This document shows positions 35,936-45,703 of a DNA stretch of 64,000 nucleotides, piece by piece. The stretch covers positions 180,521 through 244,520 of the forward strand of contig JADMJJ010000036.1 in NCBI GenBank assembly GCA_018780645.1. Direction: 5' to 3'. The first letter of the stretch is position 1. Each line of letters opens with the position of its first letter. Source of the DNA: Burkholderiaceae bacterium. GTDB lineage: Bacteria; Pseudomonadota; Gammaproteobacteria; Burkholderiales; Burkholderiaceae_C. The notes under the pieces were generated by a model, which saw nothing but the letters and a program-made list of their open reading frames with translations, was not told the origin of the DNA and ran no database searches. The position numbers were made by a program, and so were the translations under genes.

Positions 35936-36545
35936 ACACGCGGGGCAGGTCGCGCCGCACGGCCGCGCGATCACCGAAATCGAAATGCCACCACTCGGTG
36001 GTGATGGCGTGAAAGCCGGCCTGCAGCATGGCCGCGCGCAACCAGCCGCGGTGGCTCAGCTGCTCGGCGCTCAGAAAACCCTGGGCCAGGTGCTGCGCCT
36101 CGAACTCGGGGTGCGACAGGGCGCTCATGTCATCGAAGGGCGTGCCCATATCGCATTCGCGGCCCTGCGGGTCGAGCAGGGTCGCGTCCACCGCCATGCC
36201 GAAGGAGTGGATCGAGCCCCGTTCCGGATGCGCCAGGTACAGCTCCAGCGGCGTGCCGGCCAGCTCGGCGAACAGGGTCTCCTGCACGCTTTGCGGGCGC
36301 AGCGCGTCCAGCACCAGCAGCTGGTAGCCGGGGCGCTTGTGGGCCAGCCAGGCGACGGCCGCCTCCAGCCCGGTGGCGGCCTCGCGGCGCAGGAAGTTGC
36401 AGTCCAGCCCGCCATACAGCGGCCGGCCGACGAAGTTGTCCGGCGTGGCATAGCGTAGGTCGATGGCGATGCCCGCAATGCTCAGCAGCGAGCGGAAGTC
36501 GGGGTGGGCGGGCAGGGCCTCGCATTCGATCCAGGCGGGCTTCAC
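35931..36545 (-). CDS. M15 family D-alanyl-D-alanine dipeptidase
   Basis: GIAIDLRYATPDNFVGRPLYGG...LVLDALRPQSVQ...GSIHSFGMAVDATLLDPQGRECDMGTPFDDM...TEWWHFDFGD (VanX/DdpX-type). GTG start overlaps the LysR stop. Confidence 0.9.
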   Translation of the reverse strand: MKPAWIECEALPAHPDFRSLLSIAGIAIDLRYATPDNFVGRPLYGGLDCNFLRREAATGLEAAVAWLAHKRPGYQLLVLDALRPQSVQETLFAELAGTPLELYLAHPERGSIHSFGMAVDATLLDPQGRECDMGTPFDDMSALSHPEFEAQHLAQGFLSAEQLSHRGWLRAAMLQAGFHAITTEWWHFDFGDRAAVRRDLPRVL

Positions 36546-37453
36546 TTCGGTGTTTCCTTGATGCTTTCCAGGCATTCCTTGGCGGCCTCGCCGAGGTACT
36601 TGACCAGGCGCCTGGCCGACTGGGCCAGCGGTGCGCTGGCGGCAGTGAGCAGGTAGAGCTGCACCGGAATGGCCGGCGCCAGCGGACGTATGCGCAGCTT
36701 GGACCGATCGCTGGACGCGGCGGTGAAGGGGTCCACCACCGTCATGCCCACGCCGGCCTCGACCAGGGAGCGGGCCAGCTGGTAGGTCTGCACGGTGATG
36801 CGCGACTGCGGGTGCACGCCCTGGGCCTCGCAGGCATTCATCACCACGCTGCCCAGCGCGTCGTCGGCGGCCAGGCCGATCAGCTCGGTGTCGAATTCGG
36901 CCACCGCCAGCGGTCCGCCGAGGCCGGCCTCGACGCTGCCGTTGGGGCACAGGGCGACCATGGTGCCCGTGGCGATGCACTCGGTCTTGATGCCCGGGTG
37001 CCGGGGGTCCTGCAGCGACAGGGCCAAATCGGCCTCGCCCAGCAGCAGCGCATTGACGATCTCGCGCGTGTGGTTGGTCGACAGCTCGCAGCGGCCCTTG
37101 GGGTAGGCCTTGCACCAGCGCGTCATCGCCGGCGGTATGACCGAGGCGCCCAGCGTCGGCGTGGCGACCACGCGCACCAGCTCGGTCTCGCCGACGCGCA
37201 GATTGGCCGCCAGCCGGCGGATCGCGACCAGGTCGCGGTTGAGCTTGTCGATCTCGACGAACAGGCGCTCTGCCTCGGGCGTCGGGTAGAGCTTGCCGCG
37301 CACCCGGTCGAACAGGGCCATGCCCAGCTGCAGCTCGCAATGCTGCAGCACCTTGGTCACGGCCGGCTGCGAGATGTGCAGCAGCTGCGCCGCGCCGCTG
37401 ATCGTGCCGGCCTGCATGACTGCGTGGAAGACTTCTATGTGGCGTAGGCGCAT
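36542..37453 (-). CDS. LysR family transcriptional regulator
   Basis: MRLRHIEVFHAVMQAGTISGAAQLLHISQPAVTKVLQHCELQLGMALFDR. Confidence 0.95.
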   Translation of the reverse strand: MRLRHIEVFHAVMQAGTISGAAQLLHISQPAVTKVLQHCELQLGMALFDRVRGKLYPTPEAERLFVEIDKLNRDLVAIRRLAANLRVGETELVRVVATPTLGASVIPPAMTRWCKAYPKGRCELSTNHTREIVNALLLGEADLALSLQDPRHPGIKTECIATGTMVALCPNGSVEAGLGGPLAVAEFDTELIGLAADDALGSVVMNACEAQGVHPQSRITVQTYQLARSLVEAGVGMTVVDPFTAASSDRSKLRIRPLAPAIPVQLYLLTAASAPLAQSARRLVKYLGEAAKECLESIKETPK

Positions 37454-37457
37454 GGGC

Positions 37458-39038
37458 TCATTTCCGGAACACGTTCTCGAACTCCACGCTGCCATTGGGC
37501 GCCATGACAAAACCTGTCACCTCGCTGCGCAGCGGGATGTAGACGGACGAGTGCGCCATGGTGATCCAGGGCCGCTCGCGCTTGAAGATCTCCTGCGCCT
37601 GCTCGTACAGCGCGACGCGCTTCTTCGCGTCGGTGCTGGCGCGGGCCTCGTTGACCAGCCGATCGAACTCGGCGTTGCAGAACTTGATGCCGCTGGGGTT
37701 GGCGGCGCAGGTCAGGTTGGGGCTCAGGAAGTCGTCGGCGTCGCCGGTGTCGCCGGACCAGCCGCTCATATAGACATTGTGCTCGCCGTTGTTGGCGCGC
37801 TTCAGGTACTCGCCCCACTCATAGCTCTTGATCGTCGCCTTGACGCCGATCTTGGCCCAGTCCTGCTGGATCATCTGCGCCATCAGCGCGCCATTGGGAT
37901 TGGTGGGCCGCGCCACCGGCAGCGACCACAGGTCCAGCTCCAGGCCCTTGGCATGGCCGGCCTTGGCCAGCAGCTGGCGGGCACGCTCGGGGTTGAATTC
38001 GTTCTTCAGCTTCCTGTTGTAGCCGGGGATGGACGGCGGAAAGGCGCTGACCGCCTGCATCGCGTCGCCGCGCGGGAACAGGGCCTTGAACAGCGCATCG
38101 CGGTCGACGGCGATGTCCAGCGCCTCGCGCACCTCGCGCTGGTCGGTGGGCGCCTTCTTCAGATTGAAGGACAGGTAGGAAATATTCAGTGCCTGCGTCT
38201 TCAGCACGGTGACGCCGGGCTTGCCATCCAGCGCGCTGACATCGACATCGCGAAGCGGTGCCGTGACATGGCATTCGCCGGCCAGCAGCTTTTGCACGCG
38301 CACGCCGGGCTCGCGGCTCATCGTGTAGATCAGCGCCTCGGTCTGCTGCGGCCTGCCCCAGTAGTCGCTGTTGGCCTCCATGCGCAGCACATCGTCCTTC
38401 TTGTAGGACTTGAAGCGGAACGGGCCGGTGCCTATGGGCAGGTTGTTGATGTCGGGGGCCTTGCCTGCCTTCAGCAACTGGGCCGCGTACTCGGCCGACT
38501 GGATGCCGCCGAAGGACATCGCGAAATAGGACAGGAAGGTGACGTTGGGCACCTTCAGCCGGAAGCGCACCGTCATGTCGTCGACGCGGTCCATGCCCGC
38601 CAGCATCTGCGCCAGGCCGAGGTTGTGCGGATAGACGAAGGTGGCCGGAAAGGCGAGGTTGAACGGATGCTTGGCGTCGGTGAAACGGCCGAAGGTGAAC
38701 AGCACGTCGTCGGCGTTGAGGGTGCGCGACGGCGTGAAATAGGCCGTCTTGTGGAACTTCACGCCCGGGCGCAGGCTGAAGGTGAAGGTCCTGGCATCGG
38801 GCGAGACTTCCCAGCGGGTGGCCAGGGCCGGCTCCAGCTCGGTCGTGCCCCGCTTGAAGCCGACCAGGCCCTGGAACATCTGGTTGTTGACGTTGCTAGT
38901 GCTGCTGGTGTCCCACAGCCCGGGGTCGAAGCCTTCGGGGCTGGCGTCGGCGCAGTAGACCAGCGGCTTGGCCTGGGCGCTCAGGGCCAGCAGCAGGGCC
39001 GCGGCGGCAAGGACGATGGGACGGCAGATGGGCTTCAT
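37458..39038 (-). CDS. ABC transporter substrate-binding protein, family 5 (dipeptide/oligopeptide type)
   Basis: MKPICRPIVLAAAALLLALSAQAKPLVYCADASPEGFDPGLWDTSSTSNVNNQMFQGLVGFKRGTTELEPALATRW (SBP_bac_5). Confidence 0.95.
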   Translation of the reverse strand: MKPICRPIVLAAAALLLALSAQAKPLVYCADASPEGFDPGLWDTSSTSNVNNQMFQGLVGFKRGTTELEPALATRWEVSPDARTFTFSLRPGVKFHKTAYFTPSRTLNADDVLFTFGRFTDAKHPFNLAFPATFVYPHNLGLAQMLAGMDRVDDMTVRFRLKVPNVTFLSYFAMSFGGIQSAEYAAQLLKAGKAPDINNLPIGTGPFRFKSYKKDDVLRMEANSDYWGRPQQTEALIYTMSREPGVRVQKLLAGECHVTAPLRDVDVSALDGKPGVTVLKTQALNISYLSFNLKKAPTDQREVREALDIAVDRDALFKALFPRGDAMQAVSAFPPSIPGYNRKLKNEFNPERARQLLAKAGHAKGLELDLWSLPVARPTNPNGALMAQMIQQDWAKIGVKATIKSYEWGEYLKRANNGEHNVYMSGWSGDTGDADDFLSPNLTCAANPSGIKFCNAEFDRLVNEARASTDAKKRVALYEQAQEIFKRERPWITMAHSSVYIPLRSEVTGFVMAPNGSVEFENVFRK

Positions 39039-39158
39039 GGCGGGGCAGGGCAGCAAGGAGGGCCCATTGTTGAAAGGGCAACGCCCGATCAACAAGTGAA
39101 ATGGCCGGTTCAATCGATAACTATAGGTTATGGAGATTCGCAGGAAAGCTACCCCAGC

Positions 39159-40082
39159 CTATGCCCTCGCCGCTATGCGCCCGCACAGATAGGTCCAGAC
39201 GAACTGGGCGGCGGCATAGCTGGTCAGCTCGGCATGGTCGTAGGGCGGGGCGACCTCGACACAGTCCATGCCGACGCAGTTCAGGTCCGCCAACTCCTCC
39301 AGCAGGCTGAAGACCTGGTTGGTGCTCATGCCGCCGGGCTCGGGCGTGCCGGTGCCGGGGGCGAAGGCCGGGTCCAGGCAGTCGATGTCCAAGCTCAGAT
39401 AGACGGGCGGGTGACCCAGCGCGGCCATCCGTTCGCGCACCGCCTGCAGCACCGGCGCCAGCTGGGCCGGGCTCTCCAGCCCGCGCAGGCTGCGCGCGTC
39501 GAAGATCTGGCCGCCCTGGTCGCGTACATAGTCGCGCGCTTCGCGCAGGCCCGCCGAACGGATGCCGAACTGGACGAAGCCCTCCTTGATCACCAGGCCC
39601 TCCTGGATGGCCTCATAGACCCAGGTGCCATGGCCGCTGGGCTCGCCGAAATGGTCTTCCCAGGTGTCGCAGTGGGCGTCGAAATGGATCACCGCCAACG
39701 GTCGGCCGAGGTGCGCCTTGTAGGCACGCAGCAGGGGCAGGGTGATCGAATGGTCGCCGCCCAGCCAGGCCATGTGGTGGCCGGCCAGCAGGGTAGGCAG
39801 CAGCGGCATCATTGCCGCGCGCATGCCCTCGAGGCTGGTGTTGGGCAGGGCCAGGTCGCCGACATCGGTGAGCAGCCCCTCGGGGCTGCAATCGAAATGC
39901 GGGTGCGTGCCGTCGCAAAGCATGTGGCTGGCCTCGCGAATCGCGCGCGGGCCGAAGCGGGCGCCGGGGCGGTTGGTGACGCAGCCGTCCCAGGCGATGC
40001 CGGCGATGGCATAGGGCATGGTCTTGTCGCCAGCGGCGACCTTCATGAAACTGCTGTTGCTGTGGAAGGCGAAGGTGGACAT
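39159..40082 (-). CDS. speB: Agmatinase / ureohydrolase
   Basis: WLGGDHSITLPLL...VIHFDAHCDTW...LSLDIDCLDPAFAPGTGTPEPGGMS (arginase-family Mn ligands). Confidence 0.93.
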   Translation of the reverse strand: MSTFAFHSNSSFMKVAAGDKTMPYAIAGIAWDGCVTNRPGARFGPRAIREASHMLCDGTHPHFDCSPEGLLTDVGDLALPNTSLEGMRAAMMPLLPTLLAGHHMAWLGGDHSITLPLLRAYKAHLGRPLAVIHFDAHCDTWEDHFGEPSGHGTWVYEAIQEGLVIKEGFVQFGIRSAGLREARDYVRDQGGQIFDARSLRGLESPAQLAPVLQAVRERMAALGHPPVYLSLDIDCLDPAFAPGTGTPEPGGMSTNQVFSLLEELADLNCVGMDCVEVAPPYDHAELTSYAAAQFVWTYLCGRIAARA

Positions 40083-40216
40083 GGACGGCCTGATGCGGTG
40101 GGTGGCCGGCCCACTGTACCAAGCCGCCTTGCCATTTGTCATGGTCGGGTCAGCTGTAGCGGCATAGACTGGCTTGAGCACCCGACCCTGACCACAGGGC
40201 GCGAACGGAGACAGCC

Positions 40217-41143
40217 ATGCTTGCCGCCTACATCACCCATGCCGACTGCGCACGCCACGAGATGGGCGCCCACCACCCCGAGTGCCCGGAACGGCTGGGT
40301 GCCATCAACGACCACCTGCTGGTCAAGGGCCTGCTCGACTACATGCTGCCCTATGACGCCCCGCTGGCCACGCTGGATCAACTCTCGCATGCCCACTCCT
40401 CGCTCTATGTGCGCGAGCTGATGGAGGCCTCGCCCGCCGAAGGCCATCACCAGGTGGACCCGGACACCAGCATGAACCCCTTCACGCTGCGGGCCGCGCT
40501 GCGCGCCGCCGGCGCCGCCGTGCTGGCCACCGATCTGGTGCTCAAGGGCGAGGCACCCTCGGCCTTCTGCTGCGTGCGCCCGCCGGGCCACCATGCCGAG
40601 CGCGGGGCGGCGATGGGCTTCTGCTTCTTCAACAACGTCGCCGTCGGCATACGCCATGCGCTGGACGTGCACGGCATCGAACGTGTGGCCCTGATCGACT
40701 TCGACGTGCACCACGGCAATGGCAGCGAGGACATCCTGCGCGGCGACGAGCGGGTGCTGATGTGCTCGATCTTCGAGCGTGGTCTCTACCCCTTCTCGGG
40801 CGAGGAAGACCAGGCCCGGAACATGGTCAACGTGCCGCTGCCGACGCGCTCGGGCAGCGAGGCCTTTCGTGCCGCCGTGACCGAGCGTTGGCTACCGGCG
40901 CTGGAGGCCTTCCGGCCGCAGCTGATCTATGTCTCGGCCGGCTTCGATGGCCACCGCGAGGACGATATGGGCAATCTGGGCCTGGTCGAGGCCGACTATG
41001 AATGGGTCACCCGGCAGCTGATGGACGTGGCACGCCGCCACGCCCAGGGCCGCGTGATCTCCTGTCTCGAGGGCGGCTATGTGCTGAGCCCGCTGGCCCG
41101 CAGCGTGGCCGCCCATGTGAAAGTGCTGATCGGAGCCGACTAG
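40217..41143 (+). CDS. Histone deacetylase family protein (acetylpolyamine/AcuC-like)
   Basis: CVRPPGHHAERGAAMGFCFFNNVAVGIRHAL...VALIDFDVHHGNGSEDI...YVSAGFDGHREDDMGNL. Confidence 0.94.
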   Translation: MLAAYITHADCARHEMGAHHPECPERLGAINDHLLVKGLLDYMLPYDAPLATLDQLSHAHSSLYVRELMEASPAEGHHQVDPDTSMNPFTLRAALRAAGAAVLATDLVLKGEAPSAFCCVRPPGHHAERGAAMGFCFFNNVAVGIRHALDVHGIERVALIDFDVHHGNGSEDILRGDERVLMCSIFERGLYPFSGEEDQARNMVNVPLPTRSGSEAFRAAVTERWLPALEAFRPQLIYVSAGFDGHREDDMGNLGLVEADYEWVTRQLMDVARRHAQGRVISCLEGGYVLSPLARSVAAHVKVLIGAD

Positions 41144-41149
41144 AAGTCT

Positions 41150-43840
41150 ATGGACAAGCATTACCTGACCCCGCTGTTCCAGCCCGAGGCCATCGTCGTG
41201 TTCGCCGGCCGGGCCGATGATCCGGCCTCGCTGACCCCCCATGCTCAGGCCCTGCACGCGGCCCTGCGCGCCCAGCGCTACACCGGCACCCTGCAGTTCT
41301 TGGACATACACACCACCGGCACCCTGGCCGATCTGGCTCAGGCGCGGGCCGACTTGGCCATCATCGCGCTGCCGCCCGAGGACGTGGCCGCCGCGCTCGA
41401 AATCGCGGGCCGGGTGAGTTGCCGAGCGGCGCTGGTCATCTCCAGCGGCATCGGCGCGGAGCAGGCGGCCGAGCTGAAAAAGATCGCCCGCCGCGAGGGC
41501 GTGTTCCTGCTGGGCCCCAACTGCCTGGGCCTGCAGCGCCCGCAGCTGCAGCTCAATGCCAGCGCGGCCGGGCCGCTGGCCCGGGCGGGCTCGCTGGCCC
41601 TGGTGTCGCAGTCGGGGGCGCTGACCGCCTCGATGCTGGACTGGGCCAGCAACAATGCGGTGGGCTTCTCGTCGGTGGTGTCGCTGGGGCCCAATACCTC
41701 GGTCGATATCGCCCAGGTGCTGGACTTCCTGGCCAATGACGCGCAGACGCACAGCATCATCGTCTACCTCGAAGGCATCTCCAACGCGCGCCGTTTCATG
41801 AGTGCGCTGCGCATGGCCGCCAATGCCAAGCCGGTGGTGGTGCTGAAGGCCGGCCGCCGGCCTGCCGGCAATGAGGCGGCGCAGACGCACAGCGGCACCA
41901 TCGTGGGCAGCGACGACGTCTTCGATGCGGCGCTGCGCCGCGCCGGTGCGGTGCGGGTGCGCTCCTTCGTCGAGCTGTTCTCGGCCGCCAAATGCCTGGC
42001 CTCGCGCTACCGGCCGGTGGGCAAGCGCCTGGCCATCGTCACCAATGGCGGCGGGCCCGGTGTGCTGGCCGCCGACTGGATCAACGAGATCGCGCTGCAG
42101 CTGGGCAAGCTGTCGACCGACAGCGCCGCGGCGCTGAAACCGCTCTTGAATGGCCATGCCTCGCTGTCGGACCTGATAGACCTGTCCGAGGAGGCCACGC
42201 CCGAGCACTACAAGGCGGCCATCGAGGCGGCCTGCCGCGACCGCGCCATCGACGGCGTGCTGGCGATCTATTCGCCCAAGGTGGGCGGTGACGCTTCGGC
42301 TGTGGCGCGGGCGCTGGGCGAGATCAAGCGCAGCATAGGCAAGCCGCTGCTGTGCTGCTGGATGGGCGACGCCACCGTGCAGGCGGCGCGCGCCATCCTC
42401 AACGAGGCCGCCATACCGAGCTTTCGCACGCCCGAGGCGGCGGTGGGGGCCTTCGGCAATATCGCCTCCTTCTATCAGAACCAGCTGCTGCTGCAGCAGA
42501 CGCCGCCGCCGTTGTCCACCCTGGCCAAGCCCGATATCGAGGCCGCGCGCCTGGTCATCGAGAGCGTGCTGGCCGAGCGCCGCAAGGTGCTGACCGAGAT
42601 GGAGTCCAAGACCCTGCTGTCTGCCTTCCACATCCCGGTCACCAACACCATACTGGCGCGCAATGCCAACGAGGCGATGATGATCGCCACCCAGCTGGGC
42701 TATCCGGTGGCCTTGAAGATCGCCTCGCCCGACATCAGCCACAAGTCCGATGTGCAGGGCGTGGTGCTGAACCTGGCCAGCGGCACGGCGGTGCGCGATG
42801 CTTACAACGATATGATCGAGCGCGTCGGCCGCCTGCTGCCGCAGGCGCGCATCAACGGCATCACCGTGCAGAAGATGGCGCGGGCCCGGCGCGGCCGCGA
42901 GATCTATATCGGCCTGGTCAGCGACGAGCCCTTCGGCCCGGTGATCGTGTTCGGTGCCGGCGGCACGATGATAGAGCTGATCAATGACCGCGCGATGGAG
43001 CTGCCGCCGCTGAACCAGTTCCTGGCGCGGCGGCTGATCGAACGCTCGCGCGTGGCCGAGACGCTGGGCGAATGGCGGGGCGCCAGCGCCGTCGACATGG
43101 ACGCGCTGGAGCAGCTGCTGCTGCGCGTGTCCGAGATGGTGTGCGAGCTGCCCCAGCTGCGCGAGATGGACATCAACCCCATCATCGTGGACGAGTCGGG
43201 TGCGGTGGCCGTCGATGCACGCATCGTCATCGACAACGCGCCGCAGGCGGTCAGCGGCCGCTCCAGCAACTACGGCCATCTGTCGATACTGCCCTATCCG
43301 GCGCGCTACGAGCAGATCTGGCCCCTGCCCGGCGGCGGCGAGTACGCCGTGCGGCCCATCCACCCGGACGACGCGCAGATGCTGCAGGACCTGGTGCAGC
43401 AGCTGTCGCCCGAGAGCCGCTATTTCCGCTTCGTCTCGTCCATGGTCGAGCTGCCGCCGTCGATGCTGGCCCGCTTCACCCTGATCGACTATGACCGCGA
43501 GATGGCCCTGGTGGCCGTGGCCAAGGAGCGTGTCGCCGGCGCGGACGGCGAGATCCGCGAGACCGAGCGCATCGTCGGCGTGTCCCGCTACATCACCAAC
43601 CCGGACCAGTCGAGCTGCGAGTTCTCCCTCTTGGTTGCCGACGAGTTCAAGGGCCGCGGCCTGGGCTCAAGGCTGATGGAAAGCATCATGGATGTGGCCC
43701 GCGAGAAGGGCCTGGCCGAGATCGAGGGCCTGGTGCTGGCCAACAATCCGGGCATGCTCAAGCTGATGCGCAGCCTGGGCTTCAGCGTCAAACCGTTCGA
43801 GGAAGACCGCGACTTCAAGCTCGTCACGCATGCGTTGTAA
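41150..43840 (+). CDS. Bifunctional acyl-CoA synthetase (NDP-forming)-like / GNAT protein acetyltransferase (Pat/Pka type)
   Basis: CoA-binding and ATP-grasp regions (LGPNCLGLQRPQLQLNASAAGPLARAGSLALVSQSGALTASMLDWA; GATGTMIE-like FGAGGTMIELINDRAMELPPLN), C-terminal GNAT (VADEFKGRGLGSRLMESIMDVAREKGLAEIEGLVLANNPGMLKLMRSLGF). Confidence 0.93.
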   Translation: MDKHYLTPLFQPEAIVVFAGRADDPASLTPHAQALHAALRAQRYTGTLQFLDIHTTGTLADLAQARADLAIIALPPEDVAAALEIAGRVSCRAALVISSGIGAEQAAELKKIARREGVFLLGPNCLGLQRPQLQLNASAAGPLARAGSLALVSQSGALTASMLDWASNNAVGFSSVVSLGPNTSVDIAQVLDFLANDAQTHSIIVYLEGISNARRFMSALRMAANAKPVVVLKAGRRPAGNEAAQTHSGTIVGSDDVFDAALRRAGAVRVRSFVELFSAAKCLASRYRPVGKRLAIVTNGGGPGVLAADWINEIALQLGKLSTDSAAALKPLLNGHASLSDLIDLSEEATPEHYKAAIEAACRDRAIDGVLAIYSPKVGGDASAVARALGEIKRSIGKPLLCCWMGDATVQAARAILNEAAIPSFRTPEAAVGAFGNIASFYQNQLLLQQTPPPLSTLAKPDIEAARLVIESVLAERRKVLTEMESKTLLSAFHIPVTNTILARNANEAMMIATQLGYPVALKIASPDISHKSDVQGVVLNLASGTAVRDAYNDMIERVGRLLPQARINGITVQKMARARRGREIYIGLVSDEPFGPVIVFGAGGTMIELINDRAMELPPLNQFLARRLIERSRVAETLGEWRGASAVDMDALEQLLLRVSEMVCELPQLREMDINPIIVDESGAVAVDARIVIDNAPQAVSGRSSNYGHLSILPYPARYEQIWPLPGGGEYAVRPIHPDDAQMLQDLVQQLSPESRYFRFVSSMVELPPSMLARFTLIDYDREMALVAVAKERVAGADGEIRETERIVGVSRYITNPDQSSCEFSLLVADEFKGRGLGSRLMESIMDVAREKGLAEIEGLVLANNPGMLKLMRSLGFSVKPFEEDRDFKLVTHAL

Positions 43841-43842
43841 CC

Positions 43843-44703
43843 TCACCAGCGCGAGGTCCAGGCCTTGGCGCCCGGATCCGAGGGGCTGGGCTTGAGCATC
43901 AGCATGCCGCCCGGCGAGGTCGCCGCGTAGAGCAGGGCGGCCGTCTCGGCGTCGGGCTGGCCCGAGATATTCCCCGGCCGGTACTTCATCTGGAAGGTCG
44001 AGATCACATTGCGGGTCGAGACATCGAGCTCGCCATGCAGCGGCACGGCGAAGCCGTGGTCGGCCAGCCGGCGCTGGAACCATGCCACATCGGGCAGCTG
44101 CAGCTCGAACTCCGGCCGCTTGGCGTTGACGACGATGTTGTCGGGCCAGGGGATCAGGCCCTCTTCCGCCAGGCGCTTCCAGGGGAAATTCGGCCCGGGG
44201 TCCTGCTTGTACTGCGGCGACACATCGTTGTGGCCGAGGATGCGCTCGGGCCGCACCTCGTGGCGCATGGCCACTTCCTTGACCAGGGCGATCACCTCGT
44301 CGATCTGGCGGGGCGAGAACGGCGCATAGACGCGGCCCGCGGGGGTGTCGGTGTAGCCGGGATTGACGATCTCGATGCCGATCGAGCTGGCGTTCAGGTT
44401 GCCATGGCTTTTCCAGTGGCTGGGGCCGGCATGCCAGGCGCGGCGGCTCTCGTCCACCAGACCGTAGATGCGCACCGGCTCGTCGCTGACCAGGTAGTGG
44501 CTGGAGACCTGACCCTGGGTCAGGGTCTTCAGCGCGCTGGGGAAGTTGCCCACCGTGTAGTGCAGGACGATGAACAGCACCCGGCTGTCCTGGCCGATCG
44601 AGTTGTAGCTGCGGTCCACCAGCACGCCCCTGGGCGCGCTGGCGCAGGCGCTGAGCACCAGCGCGGTGGCGAGGCAGGCAAGGTGGGTGATCGAAAGTCT
44701 CAT
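43843..44703 (-). CDS. N-acetylmuramoyl-L-alanine amidase (AmpD/Amidase_2), lipoprotein
   Basis: Lipobox LVLSACASAP; VLHYTVGNF...SSHYLVSDE...AWHAGPSHWKSHGNLNASSIGIEIVNPG, C-terminal peptidoglycan-binding-like segment. Confidence 0.92.
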   Translation of the reverse strand: MRLSITHLACLATALVLSACASAPRGVLVDRSYNSIGQDSRVLFIVLHYTVGNFPSALKTLTQGQVSSHYLVSDEPVRIYGLVDESRRAWHAGPSHWKSHGNLNASSIGIEIVNPGYTDTPAGRVYAPFSPRQIDEVIALVKEVAMRHEVRPERILGHNDVSPQYKQDPGPNFPWKRLAEEGLIPWPDNIVVNAKRPEFELQLPDVAWFQRRLADHGFAVPLHGELDVSTRNVISTFQMKYRPGNISGQPDAETAALLYAATSPGGMLMLKPSPSDPGAKAWTSRW

Positions 44704-45542
44704 GGCTTGAAGGGTGTGCCGTCCTGCATCAACAGGCCGCCGGGCGTGGTGATCACGTCAAGCAGCGCGGCGGTTTCGGCGTCGGGCTGGCCATCGTAGC
44801 GGCTGTTGCGGTACTTCATCTGGAAGGCGGCGATGACGCGCAGCGTCGCGGCATCGAGCTCGCCGGTCTGCGGCACGGCGAAGCCATGGCTGGCGAGCCG
44901 CTGTTGGAACCATTTCACGGCCGGCAGTTGCTGCTCGTAGGCCGGGCGCTGGCGCGCCACGGCGGCGCCATCGGGCCAGGGTATCAACCCGGCATCTGCC
45001 AGCTGCTTCCAAGGGAATCGCGGGCCCGGGTCCACCTTGCGCTGCGGCGCGATATCGCTGTGCGCGACGATGCGGTCGACTCTCACCCCATGGCGCCTGG
45101 CGATGGACCTCACCAGCGCGATCACCGCATCGATCTGCGCCTGGGGGTAGGGCGTGCCCCAGACGAGGCCTGCGGCCGTCTTGCTGGGGGCCGGATTGAC
45201 CACCTCGATGCCCACCGAGGCCGCGTTCAGACCGCCGTACTGGCCCCAGCTGCTGACCCCCGCATGCCAGGCGCGCTGATCCTCGTCCACCAGGCGGTAG
45301 ACGGTGGGCGGCGTGGCGTCCACCAGGTAGTGGCTGCTGACCGGACCCTCGGTCAGTATGCGCAGCGAGTCCTCGAAGCCCTCCTCGGTGGCATGGATGA
45401 CGATGAACTGCACCCGGCTGTCCTGGCTCGCGGCGCTGAAGCGGGTGTCCAGCGGCGGCATGTCGGCCGGCGGCGTGGCGCAGGCGCCCAGTGCGAGGCA
45501 GGCAATGGCCAGGGTTCGGTGCAGCCAGGGGCGTGGGTTCAT
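44700..45542 (-). CDS. N-acetylmuramoyl-L-alanine amidase (AmpD/Amidase_2), lipoprotein; tandem paralogue
   Basis: Same architecture as 43843-44703 (VIHATEEGF...SSHYLVDA...AWHAGVSSWGQYGGLNAASVGIEVVNP), with ATGA overlap. Confidence 0.92.
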   Translation of the reverse strand: MNPRPWLHRTLAIACLALGACATPPADMPPLDTRFSAASQDSRVQFIVIHATEEGFEDSLRILTEGPVSSHYLVDATPPTVYRLVDEDQRAWHAGVSSWGQYGGLNAASVGIEVVNPAPSKTAAGLVWGTPYPQAQIDAVIALVRSIARRHGVRVDRIVAHSDIAPQRKVDPGPRFPWKQLADAGLIPWPDGAAVARQRPAYEQQLPAVKWFQQRLASHGFAVPQTGELDAATLRVIAAFQMKYRNSRYDGQPDAETAALLDVITTPGGLLMQDGTPFKP

Positions 45543-45703
45543 GCCAGGATTATGGTCAGGCGGCCCATACGGGTCATAGCAATGAGCGGGTCAGGCATAA
45601 CCTCGGCGCATGCTGCCCAGCGGCCCGGCCGAGCCGGCCGCCTTGGCGCTGCCATCGCAGGCCGGCGGCGGACAGGCCCGAGGCCGGAAGCCCCCGCCCT
45701 TGC

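Noticed and set aside
37293-40421. 1042-aa plus-strand ORF in the ORF track
   Set aside because: Antisense to well-supported LysR, SBP and agmatinase genes; Ala/Gln/His/Arg/Gly-rich shadow-ORF composition typical of high-GC DNA, with no domain.
40892-43363. 823-aa minus-strand ORF
   Set aside because: Shadow of the Pat-type acetyltransferase, which has clear ATP-grasp and GNAT motifs on the plus strand.
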